DNA from: Prevotella sp. CAG:891 | Lineage (GTDB): Bacteria; Bacteroidota; Bacteroidia; Bacteroidales; Bacteroidaceae | Direction of reading: 5' to 3' | Assembly (NCBI GenBank): GCA_000437675.1 | Contig: FR901692.1 | Coordinates: 8,283-35,377, forward strand | DNA: 27,095 nucleotides | Shown here: in pieces, positions 8,175 to 15,881 of the stretch | Numbering within the stretch: position 1 is the first letter of the stretch | How the letters are laid out: every line of letters starts with the position of its first letter | Notes under the pieces: model-generated | The model's database searches: none | Seen by the model: only the letters and a program-made list of their open reading frames with translations | What the model was told of the DNA's origin: nothing | Made by a program: the position numbers and the translations under genes

Positions 8175-9314
8175 ATGCATACGCTCGTACTCGTTACCAC
8201 TGAATTTGCTGCTGCCGCGCACCTCATGATGAGTTTGGTGCTGTTTTATCTGGCTCGTCGCAGCGTGCAGTTTCTTTCGCAGGCATGGATTATGCTGCTC
8301 ATTTGCCTCATGTACTGTTTGGCTCTGTTCTATGTAGCCACCACCGAAAGCATACCCTCGTTAGGCATTCTGCATCCCATTTTGCTTATTTACTTACTGG
8401 TCTGTTCCTATTTGCAAAGCATTTACCCCTTGGGCTTATGTTTGCCCGGCTATTTGCAGTGGGGGCGCATGTGGGCCTACGCCACTCCGGCCCTGGTGCT
8501 CATCTTTATTTATTGTATAGGTGCTGCCGCTGGCAGTAATTTGGCCACTGTCTATAGTGCCGAGGACTTTGTCACCTACTTCCTGTCGGGCGATGTGTTC
8601 CTGCGCCTTCTCTGTCTGCTCCTTTCCGGCTACTACATAGTCAACATTTTCCGCCTGCCCCATCGCCTGGCACGTCGAATGGAAATACCCAGCGACCTCA
8701 TAGCCTACGGTTCAGCCTTAGGTTTGGTGTGCGTACTGTTTGTGGTAGTCACCGTGCGCTTCAGCTTGGTACTCCTCACGGTCTACATGCTCCTGTTCAC
8801 GCTCGTCAATATGTTCCTGTTCTTCCGCATTCTGCGTCCCACGGTCAATAGCATATCCTACCCTGATTTCCGACAGGTCGAAACTCCCCCCACGAAGGAA
8901 GAAATCACCCAGTCCGAAGCTGCCGACTTTAATGAAGCTAACCTTCACCGCTTCGAAGTGATGGAATACATCATGCAGCACGAACGACCTTACACCGACG
9001 ACACCTTCAACCGCGAACGCCTTTGCCGTTTGGCCGGATTTAACCGCCACGTTGCCTTGCAGAGTCTGCGCTCGCAGGGCTACAACGACATTCACGAATA
9101 CATTTCGCGCTACCGCGTGGCAGAATTGCGCCGCCTCATTGAAATGGGTAAAGTTACTGACCTGAAACAAGTAACCATGGTAGGTTTCCGTTCGGCCCGA
9201 ACCGCCGTAGTGGGTTTCGAGCGTTACGAAAATCTGGACCTCAGCGCCTTCCTCGAAAGTTATGTGAAACCCGATGCCAAGCGGCCGCGCGAAGCGGTGC
9301 GCAACGATGTATAA
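8175..9314 (+). CDS. Seven-helix membrane protein with C-terminal AraC-type DNA-binding domain
   Basis: The first 220 of 379 residues form seven predicted membrane helices (about 9-28, 38-56, 64-82, 100-119, 139-159, 176-194 and 196-218). A polar linker follows, then about 110 residues that match the double helix-turn-helix of AraC regulators: LCRLAGFNRHVALQSL for the first unit, the connecting DIHEYISRYRVAELRRLI, and VTMVGFRSARTAVVGF for the second. This makes it a membrane-bound transcription regulator that could sense an envelope or membrane signal. The ligand is unknown. It sits directly upstream of a beta-barrel outer-membrane protein gene (73 bases between stop and chosen start), which is its likely target or partner. 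Family-level call is firm from the motifs; function is inferred. Confidence 0.8.
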   Translation: MHTLVLVTTEFAAAAHLMMSLVLFYLARRSVQFLSQAWIMLLICLMYCLALFYVATTESIPSLGILHPILLIYLLVCSYLQSIYPLGLCLPGYLQWGRMWAYATPALVLIFIYCIGAAAGSNLATVYSAEDFVTYFLSGDVFLRLLCLLLSGYYIVNIFRLPHRLARRMEIPSDLIAYGSALGLVCVLFVVVTVRFSLVLLTVYMLLFTLVNMFLFFRILRPTVNSISYPDFRQVETPPTKEEITQSEAADFNEANLHRFEVMEYIMQHERPYTDDTFNRERLCRLAGFNRHVALQSLRSQGYNDIHEYISRYRVAELRRLIEMGKVTDLKQVTMVGFRSARTAVVGFERYENLDLSAFLESYVKPDAKRPREAVRNDV

Positions 9315-9387
9315 CCTGCTTAACACCTTCTTACCCGAATCTTTTCACCTCGATAATCTTTACCTATCAATGAAACTTATCCCCCCT

Positions 9388-12321
9388 ATGAAAAACCTTA
9401 CTCTGATATTGTGGCTCTTTTTGGTCTTGGTGCAAGCACTGCCGCTGCATGCCCAAAATGAGAATAACCAGCATTACTATTACATTCATGGCCAGGCATT
9501 CAACCCCGTCACGCGCGAGCGTTTGCAGCATGTGTTTGCCGAACTCCTGACCACCGACAGCGTAGTAGTCGACACGATGACCACTACCGAAACGTTGCAA
9601 GTCAATGGCCACCGCGGCCCCTGGATGTTCGACATAGCCAAACATCCCGAACAACCCTACATTGTGCGCCTCAGCAAAGAAGGGTATCAAACGGTGTGCA
9701 TCCATGTGCCCAAGCAGCCGGTAAAGGCTCAAAAGTCGACGTTTGAGGTTATCACCATCAAGCACGCTTTCATGAAACGCGCTCCCCGTAAGTACCACCT
9801 CGGGCAGGCCACCGTTACGGCCAGCAAGGTGGTGTTCTATCAGAAAGGCGACACGGTGGTTTACAATGCCGACGCCCTGGCTCTGTCCGAAGGTTCGATG
9901 CTCGATGCCATCATCCGCCAGTTGCCCGGTGTCGAGATGCGCGAAGGCGGCGAAATTTACGTCAACGGACGCTACGTCGAACAGTTGCTGCTCAACGGCA
10001 AGGATTTTTTCGACAAAGACCGCCAACTCATGCTCGACAACCTGCCCTCGTACATGGTGAAGAACGTGAAAGTGTATGAGAAGGAAAGCGATCTCAACAA
10101 ATTTACCGGCTTGAAAGTCGATGAAAAGAAGCTAGTCATGGACGTGAACCTGAAGAAAGAGTACAACATAGGGTTCGTGCTCAATGCCGAGGCCGGATAT
10201 GGCACCGAGAACCGCTACCTGGCGCGCCTCTTTGCCATGCGCTTTACGCCCCTTTCGCGGCTGACCATTGTGGGCAACATCAACAATGTGAACGATAGCC
10301 GGCGCCCCGGCCAAAACACCTCGTGGACACCCAATAAAATGCCCATCGGCACCAGCATTACCAAAATGGGTGGTTTCGATTACGACTACAACGATGAACT
10401 CTCGGGCATTTCGTTTAGCAGCGATTTTACAGGAACGCATACCACCCAGAATAATTATTCGGAGCAAAGCAATGAACTCTTCCTCGAAGGAAACAACACC
10501 TTCGGGCGCAGTTTGGCGCGTAGTCACGTCAGCAATACCCGCTTAGACACCCACCAACGCCTGAAATTTAAAAAAGGCAGTTTATATGCAGATTTGTGGT
10601 TTTATGGAGGCTATTTGCGCAACCGAAACCGCAGCCGCAGTGCCTCGGCCACTTTTAGCGACAATCCCGATAACTACCTCAACGGGCATGTGCTCGACAC
10701 GCTCCAAGGCCCGGCATCGGGCAATTTCCTGCGCAAACTGGCCCTTAACCGCACGCTCAATGAAGCCAAGCGCCAGAGCCAGACGGGGCATGGCAATGTG
10801 GATTTCACGATGTTCTACAAACGTACGTTTTTGAGTACGGGTTTTGATTTCAACGTCAACGACGAAAAGTTTTTCGAACATTACGCCCTCGATTATCCCT
10901 CGTCGAATAAAGCTTCCGACTATCAGAACCGCTACAACCGCAATCAGCCCTATTACAAACTCAACTACCGTTTGTCGTTGAGCCAATTTTTCCTGATTGG
11001 CCCAAATCTGCAAATCATTCCGTCGTATTCGCTCAATGCCAGCTGGCGCAATCAGCATTATGCCCAGCATCGCCTGGAACGCCTGGCAGGGTGGGGCGCA
11101 GGCAACGAACATCCGCTCGGTATGCTTCCCTCCGAAGCCGAGTGGCTTAAAAATGAAACCTACGATCAGGTAAATTCCTACATCACTGAACTCAAACCCA
11201 TCGACCAGACAGCGCAACTCCGCTTAGCGTATGAAAAGGCCGACAGCAACAATAACCGGTGGAATTTGTCGCTCAGCATACCGCTCAATATCAAAACCCA
11301 ACGTGTGTATCACAAACGCCACACCTACGATGCCCACCGCACCATTCACAACGTATACGCCACACCCACGTTCAACGCCTCGCGCCAGTGGGACAAGTCG
11401 CAAAAGGAATGGAACTACAGTTATAGCATGGGCGTTCGCACCCCCGATTTCCTGACCCACCTCATCGACCTGCCCAACGATGCCAATCCGCTATACGTCA
11501 CCACGGGTAATCCCCATTTGAAGTCCGAAATCAGCCATGTGCTCAACACCTCGCTCAAATGGTCGAACAGCGAAAAGCAACGCTCCTACTTCTTGTCGCT
11601 CGGTATTACGTTCAACACCAATGCCATTGCCCAAGGCATGACTTACGACCGCACCACCGGTGCCCGCTACTTCAAGCCGCAGAATGTCGACGGAAACTAC
11701 CTTTCGCAAAACCATTTCCAGTTCAACCTACCCCTCGACCGCAAGCGGCGGCTCACGCTCGCCTCGCGACTCTTTTTTCAGTTGCAACACAGCGTCGACC
11801 TCATCACCAACACCGATAATGTCGGCAGCAACGAAGCCTTCAGCTCGCGCCCCACGCGCTCCACGGTCAATACCTACTGGACCACTGAAGCCCTCGAACT
11901 CAATTACCGTCTGGGCAAATTCAGTGTAGGGGCCAACGGTTATGTAGGTTATAACCGCTCGCAGTCCGACCGCATTGGCTTTGTGTCGCAGAACGTGTGG
12001 CAATACAGCTATGGGCTCACCGGCCAGGTGCAGCTCCCCGGCAAAATCGAGTTTTCAACCGATATCAAGATGTATGGCCACCGCGGCTTTGCCGATGCCG
12101 CCGGCAATACCGACGATTTGGTGTGGAACGCCCGCCTCTCGCGCTATTTCCCCAAGGCCAACCTTTCGGTGATGCTCGACGGTTTCGACCTCCTTCGTCA
12201 ACTTTCCAACCGCACCTTCATGATGAACTCGCAAGGTCGCTTCGAAACCTACAACAACGCCCTGCCATCCTACTTCTTGGCACACATTGTTTACCGATTC
12301 AGTAAAAAGCCGAAGGAGTAA
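9388..12321 (+). CDS. Outer-membrane beta-barrel protein, TonB-receptor-like (OMP_b-brl_3 type)
   Basis: The 977-residue product starts with a clear signal peptide (MKNLTLILWLFLVLV..., cleavage likely after LHA at residue 22). A carboxypeptidase-regulatory-like domain follows (about 25-140, ending near the KRAPRKYHLG linker), then a plug-like region (about 145-250) with VTASKVVFY, MLDAIIRQLPGVEM and VNGRYVEQLLLNGKDFF. The rest is a long run of alternating aromatic strands ending in IVYRFSKKPKE, as expected for the last barrel strand. An ATG at 9370 adds six residues, and one at 9307 overlaps the preceding gene but would bury the signal peptide. No SusD-like gene is adjacent, so this is not a classical SusCD pair. 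It probably imports or exports an unknown solute, or is a structural barrel; a TonB box is not obvious. Confidence 0.85.
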   Translation: MKNLTLILWLFLVLVQALPLHAQNENNQHYYYIHGQAFNPVTRERLQHVFAELLTTDSVVVDTMTTTETLQVNGHRGPWMFDIAKHPEQPYIVRLSKEGYQTVCIHVPKQPVKAQKSTFEVITIKHAFMKRAPRKYHLGQATVTASKVVFYQKGDTVVYNADALALSEGSMLDAIIRQLPGVEMREGGEIYVNGRYVEQLLLNGKDFFDKDRQLMLDNLPSYMVKNVKVYEKESDLNKFTGLKVDEKKLVMDVNLKKEYNIGFVLNAEAGYGTENRYLARLFAMRFTPLSRLTIVGNINNVNDSRRPGQNTSWTPNKMPIGTSITKMGGFDYDYNDELSGISFSSDFTGTHTTQNNYSEQSNELFLEGNNTFGRSLARSHVSNTRLDTHQRLKFKKGSLYADLWFYGGYLRNRNRSRSASATFSDNPDNYLNGHVLDTLQGPASGNFLRKLALNRTLNEAKRQSQTGHGNVDFTMFYKRTFLSTGFDFNVNDEKFFEHYALDYPSSNKASDYQNRYNRNQPYYKLNYRLSLSQFFLIGPNLQIIPSYSLNASWRNQHYAQHRLERLAGWGAGNEHPLGMLPSEAEWLKNETYDQVNSYITELKPIDQTAQLRLAYEKADSNNNRWNLSLSIPLNIKTQRVYHKRHTYDAHRTIHNVYATPTFNASRQWDKSQKEWNYSYSMGVRTPDFLTHLIDLPNDANPLYVTTGNPHLKSEISHVLNTSLKWSNSEKQRSYFLSLGITFNTNAIAQGMTYDRTTGARYFKPQNVDGNYLSQNHFQFNLPLDRKRRLTLASRLFFQLQHSVDLITNTDNVGSNEAFSSRPTRSTVNTYWTTEALELNYRLGKFSVGANGYVGYNRSQSDRIGFVSQNVWQYSYGLTGQVQLPGKIEFSTDIKMYGHRGFADAAGNTDDLVWNARLSRYFPKANLSVMLDGFDLLRQLSNRTFMMNSQGRFETYNNALPSYFLAHIVYRFSKKPKE

Positions 12322-12348
12322 GTCATTTTCTGTAACAGTCAGCTAATC

Positions 12349-12396
12349 AGTCCTTCGAACGGCCAACCAACCACTGCTGTTCGAAGGACTTTTTTT
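12349..12396 (+). terminator. Rho-independent terminator after the beta-barrel gene
   Basis: A perfect 12-bp inverted repeat (12349-12360 and 12379-12390) with an 18-base loop is followed by six T. It lies 28 bases after the stop codon. Confidence 0.92.
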
Positions 12397-12400
12397 GATT

Positions 12401-12433
12401 GCTATAAAAACTATAGCAGCGGTGCATCACCGC
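12401..12433. other. Two small adjacent hairpins
   Basis: GCTATA/TATAGC (12401-12406, 12412-12417) and GCGGTG/CACCGC (12419-12424, 12428-12433) form two tight stem-loops immediately after the terminator. Their role is unknown. Apart from these, the 21-bp repeats, the promoter box at 13025 and a short upstream ORF, the stretch 12322-13186 shows nothing I recognise and is AT-rich. Confidence 0.5.
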
Positions 12434-12576
12434 TCAGTTTTCAGCCCATGCAAAATGTTAACTGGCTGGTTTGTTTGTCTGTGAAAAAATAAAAATATTG
12501 CCACTTTATTTGGTTAGTCTTTTCCGCTGTGAATAACAGCACATCCACCTGTTAGAAAAACGTGTCGAACTATCGT

Positions 12577-12792
12577 TCAGATTTTCTCCGCGTTTGTTGA
12601 AATTAGTTCCGTGCTTGTTGAAATTAGTTCCGCGCTTGTTGAAATTAGTTCCGAGCTTGTTGAAATTAGTTCCGAGCTAGTTTTGCAAATCTCGGAACTA
12701 TTGAAAATCAGCACTTTCAAAAAATCACCAATCGTTGTTTCCCGAACGCCAGTTTCAGTCCCGCGTTCCAACGTACCGAATATTTTCTTCAT
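12577..12792 (-). CDS. Possible small protein with SELIST-type heptad repeats (doubtful)
   Basis: An open frame of 71 codons begins MKKIFGTLERGTETG and ends in five near-identical seven-residue repeats of the form S/T-S/T/A-E-L-I-S-T, created by the 21-bp DNA repeat array. No promoter of the TAnnTTTG kind is visible upstream on this strand. The opposite strand is also open across the repeats (LVEISSE heptads), so openness is a by-product of the 21-bp period and not proof of coding. I list it because the non-repeat N-terminus looks protein-like; the repeats could also be purely a DNA feature. Confidence 0.2.
   Translation of the reverse strand: MKKIFGTLERGTETGVRETTIGDFLKVLIFNSSEICKTSSELISTSSELISTSAELISTSTELISTNAEKI
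12596..12700. repeat. 21-bp tandem repeat array with an inverted end copy
   Basis: Four consecutive 21-bp units (12596-12616, 12617-12637, 12638-12658, 12659-12679) share GTTGAAATTAGTTCCG and differ only in one to two bases near the end. The next 21 bases (12680-12700) contain part of a unit in reverse: TAGTTCCGAG at 12667-12676 pairs perfectly with CTCGGAACTA at 12691-12700. The array lies in the gap between two transcription units. Confidence 0.95.
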
Positions 12793-13024
12793 TTACATTT
12801 TTTGCACGACATCTACAAGCCTTTACGTTGTTTGTTAAAAACGAATCAAAGCCTTTCGCTCTTCTATGTGTACGATGTACTATGCGTATATTGCAGGTTA
12901 AATCCTCGAAAAAAAGAGGGGAAATATGTCTGGTGAACCCCTAAATTGCATTGAAAGCAGCCGTGAATGTCAAGAGTTCACAAAAAAACAACAACTGATT
13001 ACTCACTAACTCAGCTATTTTGTG

Positions 13025-13032
13025 TAATTTTG
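13025..13032 (+). promoter_or_regulatory. Putative -7 box upstream of the CNNM gene
   Basis: TAATTTTG fits TAnnTTTG. No convincing -33 element is seen. The leader to the CNNM gene would be about 150 bases and would include a 31-codon ORF. Confidence 0.5.
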
Positions 13033-13075
13033 CAACAAACTATCGAAAAAACGCCGTGTTCATGTCTGTTAAAGC

Positions 13076-13171
13076 ATGACGCTGCACCCTGCGATATTTG
13101 TCGGCCGCCCCGAAAAGGCTGATAAAAATCCGCACACAGAATCCAATTGGTGGGACAGGGTATTTGTATAA
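13076..13171 (+). CDS. Possible 31-residue upstream ORF (leader peptide candidate)
   Basis: ATG at 13076 opens a 31-codon frame beginning MTLHPAIFVGRPEKAD and ending SNWWDRVFV, with TAA at 13169-13171, 15 bases before the CNNM start. It lies wholly inside the predicted leader. It could be translated and couple to the downstream gene, or be chance. There is no similarity I recognise. Confidence 0.2.
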   Translation: MTLHPAIFVGRPEKADKNPHTESNWWDRVFV

Positions 13172-13186
13172 CTAATTCCACAATCC

Positions 13187-14302
13187 ATGGGGCTATTACT
13201 CGTATTTCTTTTTACCGCGTTAGGTGTTTCGTTCACCTGTTCAGTGCTTGAAGCCGTTTTGCTTTCTTCACCCATGTCGTTCGTGTCAATGCTCGAACGC
13301 GAAGGCCGCCCGGGTGCCGCTTTGCTCAAAAAGTATAAGCAAGACATTGACAAACCCATTTCTGCCATTCTTACGCTCAATACCATTGCTCATACCGTGG
13401 GTGCAACCGGTGTGGGTGTACAAAGCGAAGTCCTGTTCGGTAGTGAGTATTTTGCATTGACTTCGGCCATACTTACCCTGCTCATCCTTGTACTTTCCGA
13501 AATTTTGCCTAAAACCATTGGCGCAACCTATTGGCGGCAATTAGCCATTCCCGCAGCACGTGTAATTCACGTCATGGTCATTCTTACTTACCCCTTTGTG
13601 CTTATGTCTGAGTTCATCACCCGCATGTTCTCATCGAACAAGCAAACGCAGTCGGTGAGCCGCGAGGAAGTGTCGGCCATGGTCACCGTAGGTGCAGAAG
13701 AAGGTGTGTTCGAGAAGAAAGAAAACAGCATGATTCAAAACTTGCTGAAACTCGATGATATCAAGGCACGCGACATCATGACTCCCAGTTCGGTTGTTGA
13801 AATGGCCGAGGAAAGTATGAGCCTGCGCGAATTTTATCAGAACGAAGCCTTTCGCACTTACTCGCGTATTCCCGTTTATAATGAGGAAAACGATGACTAC
13901 ATCAAGGGCTATGTGCTTCGCCAGTCTATTCTTGAACGCCTTACTGAGGATAAGTTCGACCTCCGCCTTTCCGACATCGTGCGCCCCATACTTACGTTCC
14001 AGGAAACTGAACCCGTGTCGAACATTTGGGAAAAGCTACTTGCCAAAAAGGAGCACATCTCCATCATCATCGACGAATACGGCTGCTTCCGCGGCATCGT
14101 TACCATGGAGGACGTGATTGAAACCATGCTCGGCACCGAAATTGTCGATGAAAAGGATAAAGTCACCGACATGCAAGAGTTTGCCCGCGAAAAATGGCAA
14201 GAACAGCAGGAACAGCAGGGCCAGACGCTCGACGATACCGAATTGGCTGACGAAGCTAATGACGGAAATGCCGACAATAAGGCCGATGTCGATAATAAGT
14301 AG
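13187..14302 (+). CDS. CNNM transmembrane domain and CBS-pair protein (CorB/MpfA/HlyC-like)
   Basis: The 371-residue protein has a DUF21/CNNM membrane domain (about 1-165, four hydrophobic segments, including SEILPKTIGA, the conserved motif of the family), then a CBS pair (about 190-315: ARDIMTPSSVV opens the first, HISIIIDEYGCFRGIVTMEDV closes the second). A Gln- and Asp-rich tail of about 45 residues follows in place of the CorC/HlyC C-terminal domain. Proteins of this type move or regulate magnesium or other divalent metals across the inner membrane, with nucleotide binding at the CBS pair. It has a promoter box upstream and appears monocistronic. The older name hemolysin for this family is misleading. 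Confidence 0.88.
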   Translation: MGLLLVFLFTALGVSFTCSVLEAVLLSSPMSFVSMLEREGRPGAALLKKYKQDIDKPISAILTLNTIAHTVGATGVGVQSEVLFGSEYFALTSAILTLLILVLSEILPKTIGATYWRQLAIPAARVIHVMVILTYPFVLMSEFITRMFSSNKQTQSVSREEVSAMVTVGAEEGVFEKKENSMIQNLLKLDDIKARDIMTPSSVVEMAEESMSLREFYQNEAFRTYSRIPVYNEENDDYIKGYVLRQSILERLTEDKFDLRLSDIVRPILTFQETEPVSNIWEKLLAKKEHISIIIDEYGCFRGIVTMEDVIETMLGTEIVDEKDKVTDMQEFAREKWQEQQEQQGQTLDDTELADEANDGNADNKADVDNK

Positions 14303-14358
14303 GTCGCTTCATTTGCTTGCTGCTAATTTTTTGCATCATCTACTACTTTTTCACACAG

Positions 14359-14426
14359 AAACTGAGCGTACTGACCCGTGCTGCCCGTGCCTTGAGCATC
14401 GGCACTGCGAGCCTTGCGCTCAGTTT
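14359..14426. other. Nested inverted repeat in the gap after the CNNM gene
   Basis: AAACTGAGCG (14359-14368) pairs perfectly with CGCTCAGTTT (14417-14426), and an inner GTGCC/GGCAC stem lies at 14387-14391 and 14401-14405. The right arm runs into four T, so this may be a weak terminator for the CNNM gene. The rest of 14303-14514 has no gene I can support. Confidence 0.45.
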
Positions 14427-14514
14427 TGCTTCTCAGCCTTTGCTGTTTCCTCTCCCTCCAAGAAAGTCATCACCGTTAAAGTAACCCCGCTTTACAGCCT
14501 ATCGTAAACCAACT

Positions 14515-15651
14515 GTGATAAAGTTTTTTCTCTACCTCATTCTGCTTCTGGTACTGCCCGATTTTCTCATTTGGCTGAACTATACGCGCGTCAGCCAAGG
14601 CATTTGGCGCACCGCCCTGTTGCTATTTCCCACCATCCTCACCCTCGGGTGTATGGTGTTGCAGCTGTGTCAGGTTCGCGTTGTATGGCTCATGCAGTTC
14701 ACCTTTCTGCTCTTTATCTGCATTGCCGTGCCCAAGGTCGTGTTTATCGTGGTAGCCCTGTTAGGCAAACTTTTGGCCAACCATCAGCCCGAAGTGCAGC
14801 AAATATTTGTTCGCGTGGGTTTAGGGCTCGCCTTCCTCATGTTTGTGATTCAAACCTATGGAGCCGTGTTCGGTTGGCGCAAATTGCAAGTAGAACGTCC
14901 TGCGTTACAGGTAAGCGGCGTTCCCCCTTCGTTCAAGGGCTATCGCATTGTGCAGATATCCGACCTCCATCTCGGCACTTACGGCACCGATACCCGCTTT
15001 GTGAAACGCCTGGTTGACAGCGTCAATGCCTGCCGTCCCGACCTCATTGTGTTTACGGGCGACCTCATCAACACCTCGCCCGACGAAATTCGCCCTTTCA
15101 TTCGCACCCTTCACGGCCTGAAAGCCACCGATGGTGTGTATTCCATACTCGGCAATCACGACTATTGCGTCTATGGCAACCAAGACAATCCGGCTACCCG
15201 GGCTGCTCAGGTGAAACGCGTCGTCAAGTCGCAAAAGCTCATGAACTGGCGTTTGCTGCTCAACGAACATGTAGCCATTACCCGCGGTGCGGACACCCTC
15301 TATCTGGCCGGCGTCGAAAACATCGGCAAGCCCCCCTTCCCCAAAGTGGGCAGTTTGTCGCGCGCACTGCAAGGCATACCTCAAGGCGCATTCACCGTGT
15401 TGCTCAGCCACGACCCCTGGCATTGGCGTCACGGTGTGGTAGGCGAAAGCTCCGTGTCGCTGACCCTTTCGGGCCATACCCATGCCCTGCAAATGCAAGT
15501 GGGCAGTTTTTCGCCCGCCAAATGGCTCACCCCCGAGTGGGGCGGTGTGTATCAGCACGGTCGGCAGCTGCTTTATGTCAGTACCGGCGTAGGCGGTTCC
15601 ATTCCCTACCGCCTCGGAGCCTGGCCCCAAGTTGACTTGATTGAACTGTAA
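14515..15651 (+). CDS. Membrane-anchored metallophosphoesterase (YkuE/YaeI-like)
   Basis: The 378-residue product has three to four hydrophobic segments in its first 125 residues and then a calcineurin-like metallophosphoesterase domain. Metal-binding residues are visible in order: Asp150 and His152 in SDLHLG, the GDLIN block near residue 183, Asn214-His215-Asp216 in GNHD, the LLSHDP block near residue 300, and His321 and His323 in GHTH. Such proteins hydrolyse phosphomono- or diesters, and members of this branch act on phospholipid or undecaprenyl/lipid A intermediates such as UDP-diacylglucosamine, but the substrate here is unknown. The start is GTG at 14515, which gives a clean membrane N-terminus; there is no in-frame ATG nearby. 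It stands between the CNNM and DUF4301 genes, with its own spacing on both sides. Confidence 0.88.
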   Translation: MIKFFLYLILLLVLPDFLIWLNYTRVSQGIWRTALLLFPTILTLGCMVLQLCQVRVVWLMQFTFLLFICIAVPKVVFIVVALLGKLLANHQPEVQQIFVRVGLGLAFLMFVIQTYGAVFGWRKLQVERPALQVSGVPPSFKGYRIVQISDLHLGTYGTDTRFVKRLVDSVNACRPDLIVFTGDLINTSPDEIRPFIRTLHGLKATDGVYSILGNHDYCVYGNQDNPATRAAQVKRVVKSQKLMNWRLLLNEHVAITRGADTLYLAGVENIGKPPFPKVGSLSRALQGIPQGAFTVLLSHDPWHWRHGVVGESSVSLTLSGHTHALQMQVGSFSPAKWLTPEWGGVYQHGRQLLYVSTGVGGSIPYRLGAWPQVDLIEL

Positions 15652-15750
15652 GGCCGTTTCACTCCCACTCCAAGCGGCAGTAGTAGCCGCTTTCCGTAAA
15701 AAAATAGTGAATCTTCTGCCAGAATGCTTTAGTATATCGGTAGAATCGCG

Positions 15751-15758
15751 TAATTTTG
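15751..15758 (+). promoter_or_regulatory. Putative -7 box for the DUF4301 gene
   Basis: TAATTTTG fits TAnnTTTG and sits inside a small inverted repeat (GCGTAA and TTACGC flanking it at 15748-15765). The leader would be about 120 bases. Confidence 0.5.
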
Positions 15759-15881
15759 TTTACGCATAATCAAGCAATTACATTTGCTTGCAGTCACGAA
15801 TTTTTCTAATTCCCCGGAAACTATTTGGCAGGTGTTCAGCATGCCCGCTTGATAGAAGGGTGCTTAAATATTTCTTGTTCC

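Noticed and set aside
9307..9387. Earlier start for the beta-barrel gene, overlapping the regulator stop
   Set aside because: It would put about 27 polar residues before the signal peptide; the ATG at 9388 (or 9370) gives a normal secreted N-terminus.
12596..12700. CRISPR array
   Set aside because: The repeats are directly adjacent with no spacers and no cas gene is near.
14303..14514. Small signal-peptide-like frame between the CNNM and phosphoesterase genes
   Set aside because: The hydrophobic stretch has no start codon at a sensible position and is crossed by a hairpin.
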